From Pseudomonadales bacterium (GTDB lineage: Bacteria > Pseudomonadota > Gammaproteobacteria > Pseudomonadales > Azotimanducaceae): 47,672 bases of DNA. Of this stretch, positions 15,360 through 23,778 are shown in pieces (the first letter of the stretch is position 1; every line of letters begins with the position of its first letter). Under the pieces are notes generated by a model. It made no database searches. It was given only the letters and a program-made list of their open reading frames with translations, and was not told the origin of the DNA. The position numbers and the translations under genes are program-made. The DNA lies in NCBI GenBank assembly GCA_019090615.1, contig JAHRVQ010000088.1:1-47672 (forward strand). Reading direction: 5' to 3'.

Positions 15360-16364
15360 ATGAAATTAGATAGAGGCCTAAGTGCCAAATTAAGTGCTGT
15401 CCCAGGCAGCGTTAAGAAATTAGAAGCCGCCGGGTACGATGGCGCAACTTCCGTTGAAACCAGCCATGACCCGTTTTTCCCGTTATTATTGGCCGCGGAA
15501 AATAGCGAACGTATCGAACTCATGACATCTATTGCCGTCGCATTTTCAAGAACCCCCATGTTGCTGGCTAATATTGGCCACGACCTCAACAGTTTTTCAA
15601 AAGGTCGGTTTGTGATGGGCCTGGGTTCTCAGGTACAACCGCATATTACCAAACGGTTTAGTATGCCCTGGTCGTCACCGGCAAAACGTATGCGTGAACT
15701 AATCCTGGCCATGCGTGCCATCTGGGCCTGTTGGCATGAAGGCGAACCGCTTAATTTTCGCGGTGACTTCTATACCCATAGCTTGATGACACCTATGTTT
15801 ACGCCACAGGATAGTGAATACGGCCCGCCTAAGATTCTGTTAGCGGGTGTTGGCCCATTGATGACGGAAGTTGCTGGCGAAGTGGCAGACGGTATCATCC
15901 TGCATGGTTTTACCACCGAAAAATATATCCGCGAAGTTTCCTTGCCTGCGATTGACAAAGGGCTGGCAAAAAGTGGCCGCAGCCGAGCAGACTTTCAAAT
16001 TTCCTGCCCTGCCTTTGTAATCAGTGGTCGCACCGAAGAAGAACTACTGAAGAATAAAAAAGCCGCCGCCAAGCAAATTGCTTTTTATGGCTCTACACCT
16101 GCCTACGCACCGGTATTGGCAATACATGGCTGGGGTGAATTACAGCCAGAACTTAATCGCATGTCCAAGCAGGGCCAATGGGATGAAATGGGTGGTTTAA
16201 TTACCGATGAGATCCTCAATGAATTTGCGGTTATCGGCGAACCAGAAGAAGTGGCTGTTGCTTTTAAACAGCGTTATGGCGATTTCACCGACCGCACCAC
16301 ATCTAACTTTATAGCCAAGGATGATGAGCAATTGGCCCGCATCATGGCGACGCTACGTGCTTGA
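15360..16364 (+). CDS. Luciferase-like (LLM class) F420-type oxidoreductase, TIGR03617-like
   Basis: This 334-aa TIM-barrel luciferase-family protein has AGYDGATSVETSHDPFFPLLLAA-type N-terminal features, FSRTPMLLA near 62-70, and FVMGLGSQVQPHI with KRFSMPW. This pattern is typical of the TIGR03617 subfamily, usually described as F420-dependent. It likely oxidises an alcohol or reduces an enone on a bulky substrate; F420 versus FMN is unresolved. GGAG precedes the ATG. It is collinear with the MaoC gene upstream and the EthD gene downstream. The stop codon overlaps a 16-bp tandem repeat. Confidence 0.88.
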   Translation: MKLDRGLSAKLSAVPGSVKKLEAAGYDGATSVETSHDPFFPLLLAAENSERIELMTSIAVAFSRTPMLLANIGHDLNSFSKGRFVMGLGSQVQPHITKRFSMPWSSPAKRMRELILAMRAIWACWHEGEPLNFRGDFYTHSLMTPMFTPQDSEYGPPKILLAGVGPLMTEVAGEVADGIILHGFTTEKYIREVSLPAIDKGLAKSGRSRADFQISCPAFVISGRTEEELLKNKKAAAKQIAFYGSTPAYAPVLAIHGWGELQPELNRMSKQGQWDEMGGLITDEILNEFAVIGEPEEVAVAFKQRYGDFTDRTTSNFIAKDDEQLARIMATLRA

Positions 16365-16410
16365 TAAAGAATGCGCATGATAAAGAATGTGCTTGATAAA
16401 GAATGCGCAC
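16363..16410. repeat. 16-bp tandem repeat (three copies) starting in a stop codon
   Basis: The unit GATAAAGAATGYGCNY occurs at 16363-16378, 16379-16394 and 16395-16410. The TGA stop of the LLM gene (16362-16364) overlaps the first copy. Confidence 0.92.
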
Positions 16411-16503
16411 GATAACTAACGCGTAATTACCCATCCTAAAAGTGAGTCGTTCAATGGGGCATAATCCCCATTGAACCATCAAACTCGGCACTGGTATCAA
16501 ATT

Positions 16504-17280
16504 ATGATAAGACTAACCTACGCTTTGCGACGCAAACAAGGCATGAGCTTTGAAGATTTTCAACAATACTGGCTCGAACAACATGGCCCTCTGGTTGCCA
16601 GCCATAGTCGCCGCCTTGATATCAAACGTTATATTCAGGTACATAGCCTTAAAAATCCGGACCAGGCGCAAACATCAGGGTTAAGGGGAGAAATGCAAAC
16701 CCCCTATGATGGCGTTGCCGAACTCTGGTTTGACTCACGCGAGGCGATACTGAGGATGTTTAACGATAAAAACGCCCTTGCTGCCGGCGCGGAACTACTA
16801 GAAGACGAAAAAAAATTTATTGACCTTAGCCAGTCGCCCGCCTGGATTGGTTATGAATGTCCGCAAATTAATCCCAGCCCAGAAAACCTGGTGGCGTCAC
16901 CTGACAGCCCCTACACCAAGTTATATTATTTACTCAATCATCCACAAGACCAGCAGTTTAATGCCGTCCAATTATACTGGCGCCAACAGCATGGCCCGTT
17001 GGTGAGAAAATACGGCGCAGCATTACAGGCATTGCGATATATCCAGGTACATCGCCTGGAAGATGAAATCAATACCCTGTTTGCTCGCTCTCGCGGTACA
17101 GAAACTCAAGCCTACTTTGGTCACGCTGAACTTTGGCATGATCAACGTAATGGTACAGGGCAGATTCCTGAAGCAAAACGGGCCAGTAAAGCGCTATTTG
17201 AAGACGAGGCCAATTTCATCGATTTCTCTCGCTCCTGTATGTGGTATGCAAAAGAAAACGTCATCTTTGACTTTCGATAA
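16504..17280 (+). CDS. Tandem EthD-domain protein
   Basis: This protein of about 258 aa contains two EthD modules (dimeric alpha-beta barrel). Each has a YW-x(4)-HGPLV core (YWLEQHGPLV and YWRQQHGPLV) followed by an RYIQVH strand. EthD is known from ether (ETBE) degradation beside a P450; related domains act as cyclases, isomerases or peroxidase-like barrels. Here two copies are fused, so one chain could form the barrel pair that single-domain members make as dimers. The ATG at 16504 starts just before the first domain; a TTG at 16471 is an alternative, and neither has a strong ribosome-binding site. It lies in the CoA-ester run. Confidence 0.85.
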   Translation: MIRLTYALRRKQGMSFEDFQQYWLEQHGPLVASHSRRLDIKRYIQVHSLKNPDQAQTSGLRGEMQTPYDGVAELWFDSREAILRMFNDKNALAAGAELLEDEKKFIDLSQSPAWIGYECPQINPSPENLVASPDSPYTKLYYLLNHPQDQQFNAVQLYWRQQHGPLVRKYGAALQALRYIQVHRLEDEINTLFARSRGTETQAYFGHAELWHDQRNGTGQIPEAKRASKALFEDEANFIDFSRSCMWYAKENVIFDFR

Positions 17281-17345
17281 CCACGTTTAGACAAGAGCTG
17301 ACAAACTAGAACAACCAAACTTAAAATAAGAAAAGGAATAAAAAT

Positions 17346-18551
17346 ATGGCGGGCGCGTTAACCGGCTATCGTATCATTGATTTAACCACCAATATGCTAG
17401 GCCCAACAGCAGCACAAAGCCTTGGCGATATGGGTGCAGATATTATCAAGGTGGAGCCACCCGCTGGGGATGACGTGCGTTACATCAGTACCGGCAAAAA
17501 CCCCGGCATGTCGGCTATTTTTATGAATTGTAATCGGAATAAACGCAGCATCTGTCTCGACCTTAAAACCAGTGAAGGCAAACAGGCACTTAAAAAACTG
17601 GTTGCCGGGGCTGATGTTTTTCTTCATACCATGCGCGCCAAAGCAATTCAAAAACTGGGTTTTGATTATGCGGCTGTTGCCGCCATTAAACCGGATATCG
17701 TTTATGCCCAGGCTAACGGTTTTGGCCAACAGGGCCCCTATGCAGATCGCCCCGCCTATGATGATATTATTCAGGCCGCGTCCGGTTTCGGCATGCTGAA
17801 TAAACGCCTCTATGGTAAACCCGGCTATGTACCCATGCCTATAATCGACAAAATTATCGGCGTTATGCTGGGCTCTTCAGTAACCACTGCGCTGTTACAC
17901 CGCGAACGCACTGGCGAAGGGCAATTTGTTGAGGTGCCTATGTTTGAGTCCATCGTCGCCTTTAACCTGGTGGAACATCTTTATGGCAAGGTTTTTGAAC
18001 CACCGGTGGCCGAAATGGGCTATCCGCGTGCCTATAACCAATACCGCCGGCCGTTTAAAACCAAAGATGGCTATATGGGCTTACTGCCAAATACCCAAAA
18101 ACACTGGCAGGATTTTTTCGACATCATCGGCAAACCAGCCCTGAAAGACGACCCGCGATTTATCGATTTTGCACAGCGCACCATCCATGTAGAAGCGCTA
18201 TATGAAGTTATCGACAATGCCTTGCCCGATAAAACCAATGGTGAGTGGATGCAGCTCTTTGAAGCTGGCGACATTCCTTTTGCGCAGTTAAACGACCTCG
18301 ACGATTTGCTGCAAGAGCCACATTTAGAGGCAGTTAATCTATTCAAACAAATACAGCATCAAACCGAAGGCACCATCAGGACCACTGACATCCCCGTCCA
18401 ATATTCAAAATCCCCGGGTGATATTCGTCGTCTGGCGCCGAATCTAGGCGAACATACCGAACAGATCCTGGCTGAACTGGACTATTCCAGCACAGAAATT
18501 CAACAGCTACTGGATAGCAAAGCCGCGAGCAAATTCACTGCAACGGAATAA
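17346..18551 (+). CDS. Family III CoA-transferase (CaiB/BaiF/formyl-CoA transferase type)
   Basis: This is a full-length 401-aa family III CoA-transferase. Characteristic segments are LGPTAAQSLGDMGADIIKVEPPAGDD (in the N-terminal Rossmann part), NRNKRSICLDL, and RPAYDDIIQAASGF near 138-151, which includes the catalytic Asp. It moves CoA from one acyl-CoA to a free acid, activating a substrate without ATP. AAGG lies nine bases before the ATG. As no acyl-CoA ligase is visible in the window, this is the best candidate for feeding a carboxylic acid into the neighbouring acyl-CoA dehydrogenases and hydratases. Confidence 0.93.
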   Translation: MAGALTGYRIIDLTTNMLGPTAAQSLGDMGADIIKVEPPAGDDVRYISTGKNPGMSAIFMNCNRNKRSICLDLKTSEGKQALKKLVAGADVFLHTMRAKAIQKLGFDYAAVAAIKPDIVYAQANGFGQQGPYADRPAYDDIIQAASGFGMLNKRLYGKPGYVPMPIIDKIIGVMLGSSVTTALLHRERTGEGQFVEVPMFESIVAFNLVEHLYGKVFEPPVAEMGYPRAYNQYRRPFKTKDGYMGLLPNTQKHWQDFFDIIGKPALKDDPRFIDFAQRTIHVEALYEVIDNALPDKTNGEWMQLFEAGDIPFAQLNDLDDLLQEPHLEAVNLFKQIQHQTEGTIRTTDIPVQYSKSPGDIRRLAPNLGEHTEQILAELDYSSTEIQQLLDSKAASKFTATE

Positions 18552-18620
18552 CCAGGCCAAAACCCGGCCAATATTCCTACCGCCATGGCAGGTTTAACCT
18601 AACTTCAAGCTACCGGGCCT

Positions 18621-18646
18621 GTTTGTAGCGCAAGTTTGTAGCCCAA
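18621..18646. repeat. 13-bp tandem duplication
   Basis: GTTTGTAGCGCAA (18621-18633) is followed directly by GTTTGTAGCCCAA (18634-18646), in the spacer before the first acyl-CoA dehydrogenase. Confidence 0.85.
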
Positions 18647-18725
18647 GTGCGGAAAAGATTTTAGACTGTCGAAATTCCCCTTAACTGTTTACAATGTTGC
18701 GGATTTTAACCAGCCAGGAAACCCT

Positions 18726-19832
18726 ATGAACTTTGGATTTACCGAGGAACAGGCGCTACTACGTGAACAGGTACGCAAATTTCTTGACGAAAAATGCCCA
18801 ATGACAAAAGTCAGAGAATTAATGCGTAGCGAAGACGGCTATAGCCCAGAACTATGGCAGCAGATGGCCGACCTTGGCTGGCTTGGCCTGACCATAGACC
18901 CTGAATACGCAGGCGTTGGCATGGGCTGGGTTGACCTTCTAGTGGTACTTGAAGAAATGGGTCGGTCTTTATTTCCTTCACCCTTTATCTCCACCACCCT
19001 GGTGGCCACTACCCTGACTGACGTCGCCAGCAAAACCCAACAACAACAATATTTACCTGCCATTGCTACCGGTAAAACCATCGCCACCCTGGCACTACTG
19101 GATAATGCAGATAACCCAACCACCGATAATATTCAGCTCAACGCCACCAACACTGCCGGCAGCTTCACTTTAAACGGTGAAAAACCTTTTGTTGCCGATG
19201 CCGGCGTAGCAACGTTATTTTTAGTCGCTTTTCGTGATCAGGGTCAACTCTATCTGGGGCTGGTTGAACGCGAACAGGCAGGCGTCAGCACTACCACCTC
19301 TGCAACTATGGACCTGACCAAACGCACCGGCAGCCTGATGCTTAAGGATGTACAGCTAACGGCAGACCAGGTAATTGCGGTCAGTGCCGAACAAATTGGC
19401 AAAATTTTTGATGAAGGCGGTATTGCCGTAACAACTGAAATGGTCGGCGCTGCTGAATCAGTGCTTGAAATGACCACCAACTACGCTAACGAACGTATTC
19501 AGTTTGGCCAGTTAATTGGCAAATACCAGGGCGTTAAGCATAACCTGGCTGAAATGTATGTGGATATCGAATCTTTCAAGTCGTTGGTTTATTACGCCGC
19601 CTGGACAGTGGATGAAAGTCCTGCCGAGCGCCCTAGATCCGTTTCGTTAGCAAAAGCCTACGCCTCCGATGCCTTCGCTAAAATAGGTACTGACGGCATT
19701 CAGTTGCATGGCGCGATTGCCTTCACTGAAGAATATGATATGCAACTTTATATGAAACGCTCCAAATGGGCCCGACCCACTTTTGGTGATGCCGATTATC
19801 ACTACGAGCGAGTCGCGGCGCTAACCGACTAA
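18726..19832 (+). CDS. Acyl-CoA dehydrogenase subunit with catalytic Glu
   Basis: This 368-aa acyl-CoA dehydrogenase has the N-terminal helical domain, a beta domain and a C-terminal helical domain. NERIQFGQLIGKYQGVKH (256-273) is the RxxFG FAD/dimer motif, and LHGAIAFTEEYDMQ (328-340) holds the catalytic Glu. It lacks the usual C-terminal GGTxxIQ...ER segment and ends at DYHYERVAALTD. The gene 150 bases downstream has that segment but lacks the first two motifs. This split is known for heterotetrameric (alpha2beta2) dehydrogenases acting on steroid side chains, so the two probably form one enzyme. ATG start with CCAGG upstream. Confidence 0.93.
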   Translation: MNFGFTEEQALLREQVRKFLDEKCPMTKVRELMRSEDGYSPELWQQMADLGWLGLTIDPEYAGVGMGWVDLLVVLEEMGRSLFPSPFISTTLVATTLTDVASKTQQQQYLPAIATGKTIATLALLDNADNPTTDNIQLNATNTAGSFTLNGEKPFVADAGVATLFLVAFRDQGQLYLGLVEREQAGVSTTTSATMDLTKRTGSLMLKDVQLTADQVIAVSAEQIGKIFDEGGIAVTTEMVGAAESVLEMTTNYANERIQFGQLIGKYQGVKHNLAEMYVDIESFKSLVYYAAWTVDESPAERPRSVSLAKAYASDAFAKIGTDGIQLHGAIAFTEEYDMQLYMKRSKWARPTFGDADYHYERVAALTD

Positions 19833-19905
19833 CAAAGATCAGCGCATCTATAGGTAGGCGATTAAAATTATTATTGTCTGGATCTGGTTACTAAAGGCGT
19901 CAACA

Positions 19906-19938
19906 ACGGTTTTAGTACGGTTTTAGTACGGTTTTAAT
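19906..19938. repeat. 11-bp tandem repeat (three copies)
   Basis: ACGGTTTTAGT occurs at 19906-19916 and 19917-19927, then ACGGTTTTAAT at 19928-19938. It lies in the spacer between the two acyl-CoA dehydrogenase genes. Confidence 0.9.
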
Positions 19939-19982
19939 TATACCCCAGAGACAAGCGAAGAACGATGCCCCGGAGGGCAATT

Positions 19983-21149
19983 ATGGATTTCGAATATACC
20001 AAAGAAGAAGAGGCATTCAGAAGCGAAGTTAAGGCCTTTCTGGCAGAAAACCTGGTACCAAAGTCAGAACAGAACGCAGAATTTTTAGCCGACTGGTTAA
20101 AAAAAGTCCGTCAGAAACGCTGGGTTGGCTTTTCCTGGCCAGAAGAAGTTGGCGGCGGCGATGGCACAATAATGCAACAGGTTATCCTCAAAGAAGAAAT
20201 GGCCAAAGCCAAAGCACCACCACTCGGTACTGACTGGATGGGTATCGCCTGGGTTGGACCAGGCATTATTCAATACGGTACTGAGGCCCAGAAAAACGAA
20301 TTTATCCCCGACATTCTCAATTCTAAACACTATTGGTGTACCGGTTATTCCGAACCTAATATTGGCAGTGACCTGGCTGCACTACAATGCAAGGCCGTAC
20401 GTGATGGCGACCAGTATGTGGTTAACGGCAGTAAAATCTGGACCACCCTGGCACCTTTTGCCAGCTATATTTTCCTATTAGTACGTACTTCCAATTTTGG
20501 CGATTCAGATGCCAAACATGACGGCATAACCGCCCTGTTGGTAGACCTGAAATTACCTGGTATCGAAGTTAAACCGATTGAAAATATGATTGGCGGCAAG
20601 AATTTCGCCCAGATATTTTTTGATGATGTGAAAATCCCGGTCGCCAATCGCCTTGGTGATGAAGGCAAGGGCTGGACTGTGACGATTTCATCACTTGCCA
20701 ATGAACGCTCTAGCATTGGCGAAGTCACCGCCATGTACGAAAAACTCGAACGACTGAAAAATATGGTTAGAGAGACCAGCAAAAACGGTGCCTCAGCAAT
20801 TAAAGATCAACGCGTTAGACGTACCCTGGCGACATTTGAAGCCAAGATTGAATCGATGAAACTCAACGGCCTGCGATATCTAACCAAACAAATAAAAGGC
20901 GAACCCCTAAGTAGCGAAACATCAGTCAACAAATTATTACGTGCCAACCTTGAAGTGAGTATGAGTGATTTTGCAGTTGAACTGCTGGGCACCGCTGGCC
21001 TGCAACTCAAAGGCCAGGAAGCCAATGTGGACAGAGGCCATTGGGCGCGAGATTCCTTACGTTGGCCTGATGTAGTAATTGGCGGCGGCACACCTAATAT
21101 ACAGAAGAATATTATTTCTGAACGTATACTGGGTTTGCCAAAGGATTAA
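19983..21149 (+). CDS. Acyl-CoA dehydrogenase, partner subunit
   Basis: This 388-aa protein is of the long FadE type found in side-chain dehydrogenases. GYSEPNIGSDLAAL, WTTLAPFASY and IGGKNFAQIFFDDV mark the acyl-CoA and flavin pocket. The C-terminus GGGTPNIQKNIISERILGLP is the FAD-contacting motif. The equivalent of RxxFG reads NERSSIGEV, and I see no TEEY-like catalytic Glu. These gaps mirror what the upstream gene retains, supporting a mixed complex with one active site per heterodimer. The ATG at 19983 has GGAGG seven bases upstream; the ATG at 19965 is in frame but lacks one. Confidence 0.93.
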   Translation: MDFEYTKEEEAFRSEVKAFLAENLVPKSEQNAEFLADWLKKVRQKRWVGFSWPEEVGGGDGTIMQQVILKEEMAKAKAPPLGTDWMGIAWVGPGIIQYGTEAQKNEFIPDILNSKHYWCTGYSEPNIGSDLAALQCKAVRDGDQYVVNGSKIWTTLAPFASYIFLLVRTSNFGDSDAKHDGITALLVDLKLPGIEVKPIENMIGGKNFAQIFFDDVKIPVANRLGDEGKGWTVTISSLANERSSIGEVTAMYEKLERLKNMVRETSKNGASAIKDQRVRRTLATFEAKIESMKLNGLRYLTKQIKGEPLSSETSVNKLLRANLEVSMSDFAVELLGTAGLQLKGQEANVDRGHWARDSLRWPDVVIGGGTPNIQKNIISERILGLPKD

Positions 21150-21186
21150 CAAACTCTGCAAACAAAAAATCAAGCGCTGTTAACTG

Positions 21187-21245
21187 AAGCCTTTAGCGGA
21201 TAAAAAAGGCCTTTAGCGGCCAAATAAAGCCGTTAGCGGCCAATT
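21187..21245. repeat. 20-bp tandem repeat (three copies)
   Basis: The unit AAGGCCTTTAGCGGCCAAAT occurs three times with a few changes (21187-21205, 21206-21225, 21226-21245), soon after the dehydrogenase stop codon. Each copy can form a small GGCC/TTAGCGGCC hairpin. Confidence 0.85.
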
Positions 21246-21316
21246 AGCCACTGACAAAAAAAGTTAGCTGCGCTTGATAAATCAACTGTTATAACAGGTT
21301 CATCCCTTTCCTTTTT

Positions 21317-21348
21317 CATTTAATCATTTAATCATTTAATCATTTAAA
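21317..21348. repeat. 8-bp tandem repeat over a stop codon
   Basis: CATTTAAT is repeated four times, the last copy ending AAA. The DUF502 gene's stop (21340-21342, minus strand) lies at the junction of the last two copies. Confidence 0.92.
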
Positions 21349-21945
21349 CAGCTCACCACTCCCCGCACCGCAGGCAATAATTGTTCGCATGGCGTCTTCC
21401 ACCTTCACCTGAGGGAAAAGCTGTACCTGCAACGCTGGCAGGTGATACATATTGCCCGATGTCGGATTAGGCCCTGTCGGCACAAATACAGTAAAACTGC
21501 CATCTCCATGCCGAGCCGTAACAATCGCTGTTACGGTTGTCTGCGAAGCGCCACCAAAAATTTTGGCTTTAGCAACTTCACCGTTTGCGAACGGCGAGTT
21601 TGCCTTGTCACCAAAGAACTGGTTAACAATTTCTTTAATCAGCTTATATCCAGGCGCCAACCGAATCAGGTATTTATCAAAATGCGTATGTATCCAACGA
21701 CCTGCACTAGTGGATACCAGCCCACCAATGACAAAACATAAAACCGAGATAATCACCAGCACACAAAAATCACCTAACCACTCTGGCATGCCGTTATTTC
21801 TAATCATCAAATCTGTAAAGGGCTGAATTTGATTAGTGACAAAATAGAAAACCCACTTAAAGGCGGCAAACAAAATCACCACCGGCAGCAGTACCAGTAC
21901 GCCGCCAATTGCAGAAGTTTTCACAAAATGTCGAATTCGCTGCAT
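21340..21945 (-). CDS. DUF502 family membrane protein
   Basis: This 201-aa protein is typical of the DUF502 family. It has a short N-terminal tail (MQRIRHFVKTSAIGG), one hydrophobic helix at about 14-35, a second at about 59-80, and a soluble C-terminal part with the conserved FVPTGPNPTSG (about 153-163). The function of the family is unknown; related plant COV proteins affect vascular patterning. It is likely an inner-membrane protein. ATG start with AGAGGCAA upstream. It lies alone, convergent with the dehydrogenase operon. Confidence 0.92.
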   Translation of the reverse strand: MQRIRHFVKTSAIGGVLVLLPVVILFAAFKWVFYFVTNQIQPFTDLMIRNNGMPEWLGDFCVLVIISVLCFVIGGLVSTSAGRWIHTHFDKYLIRLAPGYKLIKEIVNQFFGDKANSPFANGEVAKAKIFGGASQTTVTAIVTARHGDGSFTVFVPTGPNPTSGNMYHLPALQVQLFPQVKVEDAMRTIIACGAGSGELFK

Positions 21946-22099
21946 ACTTTATATTGCCTCTAACTACCTATTGCCTGGTATAAATATTTTTGGCCGTTAA
22001 ATGACCTGGGATACTCGAAGTTTAGGTTACAACTAAGCGCATCAAACATGATCAGACCCACACGGCGTTCAATAACGGCAATTGTCCACAAGTGCTCAA

Positions 22100-22768
22100 C
22101 TACAGCAAGTCTATTTCTTCACCTAACTGCTCAGCCAACTTGCCCAGCGCCTTTTCGAGCTTATCTACCCGCATTTCAAGCGTTTGTATTTGCTGCTCAC
22201 GACCTGTGACTGATTGCCTTTGTTCAGTTGTTACCGCATCTTCAGCCACAGAAGTAATCTCGCCGAAAAACAAGTGGCTATATTCATGGTCCATTCGACC
22301 GGCACGTTTTGTTAATCGGGCAACAATAGCGCCACCTTGCCGCTCCATTAGCACGTTTAATGCATCCACAACCTGCTGGTTATGATCAAATTTAAACAGT
22401 CGGCCACTACGGCTTTTTAATTCACCCGGTGTCTGCGCACCCCGTAACAGCAACAAACAGACCAGTGCATACTCCGCAGGTTCAAACTGGCAATCACCTA
22501 ATAAAGTATTACACAGCCGTTGATTGTATTTCTCAACGTTACTTTTGGCACCCTCTTCTATGCCCAATAGATGTTTATCTTTAAGTATTCTGGCGGTCCG
22601 TTGGACATCCCCCTGGTGTAAATGCATCACCGGTTCACGGCTGGATTTCTGATTACAGGCATTGGTTAATGCATTCAGAGTCAGAGGATACTGATCTGGT
22701 GTGGTGACGGCCTTTTCCATCAAACAGCCAATGATTCGCGCTTCTTCAGGGTTCAGCTGGATATCCAT
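22100..22768 (-). CDS. yceH: UPF0502 (DUF480) protein, YceH-like
   Basis: This 222-aa protein is full length for the YceH family, which consists of two winged-helix-like domains. The N-terminus LNPEEARIIGCLMEKAVTTPDQYPLTLNAL is diagnostic, as is LLLRGAQTPGELKSRSGRL (about 108-126). The C-terminus ends in a short coiled coil (LEMRVDKLEKALGKLAEQL). The role is unconfirmed, though a DNA-binding fold is likely. It is broadly conserved in gammaproteobacteria and supports that placement of the window. TTTACCTCTAG upstream on the plus strand reads as a GAGG ribosome-binding site on the minus strand. Confidence 0.94.
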   Translation of the reverse strand: MDIQLNPEEARIIGCLMEKAVTTPDQYPLTLNALTNACNQKSSREPVMHLHQGDVQRTARILKDKHLLGIEEGAKSNVEKYNQRLCNTLLGDCQFEPAEYALVCLLLLRGAQTPGELKSRSGRLFKFDHNQQVVDALNVLMERQGGAIVARLTKRAGRMDHEYSHLFFGEITSVAEDAVTTEQRQSVTGREQQIQTLEMRVDKLEKALGKLAEQLGEEIDLL

Positions 22769-22807
22769 TTTTTACCTCTAGCAGATAAAATATTAATCGA
22801 TCTAAGC

Positions 22808-22859
22808 AATCTAGTTAAAGAATCTAGTTAAAAACTTTAGTTAGAAACTTTAGTTAAAG
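22808..22859. repeat. 13-bp tandem repeat (four copies)
   Basis: AATCTAGTTAAAG (22808-22820), AATCTAGTTAAAA, ACTTTAGTTAGAA and ACTTTAGTTAAAG (ending 22859) form a decaying tandem array, upstream of yceH. Confidence 0.9.
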
Positions 22860-22980
22860 AGCCTGGGTTAACGATAGTATCTCTAACAATGATTAGATAG
22901 GAAATTGATTGAGGAAGAAAAGAAGTAGATACGAGGATGCGCGCATTTCAGCAACCGCAGAGCCGAATAAATTTTGCCAA

Positions 22981-23015
22981 AAAAAATACCAAACCCCGAG
23001 TCAATGCAGGTTTGG
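22981..23015 (-). terminator. Rho-independent terminator after the SDR gene
   Basis: On the minus strand, CCAAACC pairs with GGTTTGG (plus coordinates 23009-23015 and 22989-22995). It is followed by a run of T residues. It lies just past the stop of the SDR gene at 23038. Confidence 0.7.
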
Positions 23016-23037
23016 CATTTTATTGTTAAGGCTTAAA

Positions 23038-23778
23038 TTACATTCCGCCGTAAGCACCGCCATCCACCAGGATGCTGGTGCCGGTAATAAAACTGGCAAT
23101 ATCAGAACATAAAAACGCCGTAATTTGACCAAAACTTGTTGCATCACCAAGGAATTTAACGGGAATGGATTTTGCGACCTTTTCCACGTCAACACCTAAA
23201 TCAGTCAAGCGGTCGGTCTTATGGGCGCCAGGTTGTACCGTATTAACGGTAATACCCGCTGCCGCAACTTCACTACTCAAGACCTTGAGGTAAGCACTTG
23301 CTCCTGCTCTGGCAGTTGAAGAGGCTGCAATAAACGAACTGGGTTCACGTACAGCATGAGAGGTGATGGCAACAATTCGGCCCCATTTTCGCTCTGTCAT
23401 ACCCGGTAGCGCGGCACTACACATTGCAACCGTAGACATAAGGTTCAGATCAATCGCAAATTGAAACCCCTCAATAGAAGTTTCGCTTGGCATACCAGGA
23501 GGTGGCCCACCGGCGTTAGTCACCAGTATATCGATCTGGCCTAGTGCAGCAATCGCTTCAGTAATAAAACCCGTTGCTCCTTCAGCTGTAGAAACATCGG
23601 CGGTAATACCCACTACGCCACCACCCAATTTTTTTACTGCTTCTGCAACCCGACCTGCATCACGGCCACAGATAGCAACCTCAGCACCTTCAGCGAGTAG
23701 TGATTCGGCGGTAGCAAAACCCAGACCTTTTGTTGCTGCCGCAACTACCGCTTTTTTACCTTTTATGTTCAGATCCAT
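23038..23778 (-). CDS. Short-chain dehydrogenase/reductase, atypical (no YxxxK)
   Basis: This SDR is about 246 aa. The nucleotide loop reads AAATKGLG (13-20) in place of the common TGxxxGIG. NAGG (about 86-89) and a Ser in ITSHAV are present. The usual YxxxK is replaced by a STARAGASAYLK segment. That pattern occurs in a subgroup of 3-oxoacyl-ACP-reductase-like SDRs, so the protein may be active with altered residues or may bind without reducing. The C-terminal GTSILVDGG is normal. The ATG at 23778 has GGAG six bases upstream; a TTG at 23793 is in frame but inferior. Confidence 0.88.
   Translation of the reverse strand: MDLNIKGKKAVVAAATKGLGFATAESLLAEGAEVAICGRDAGRVAEAVKKLGGGVVGITADVSTAEGATGFITEAIAALGQIDILVTNAGGPPPGMPSETSIEGFQFAIDLNLMSTVAMCSAALPGMTERKWGRIVAITSHAVREPSSFIAASSTARAGASAYLKVLSSEVAAAGITVNTVQPGAHKTDRLTDLGVDVEKVAKSIPVKFLGDATSFGQITAFLCSDIASFITGTSILVDGGAYGGM

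Noticed and set aside
21452-21826. 124-codon plus-strand frame opposite DUF502
   Set aside because: DUF502 on the minus strand is clearly the real gene; no start signal is present.
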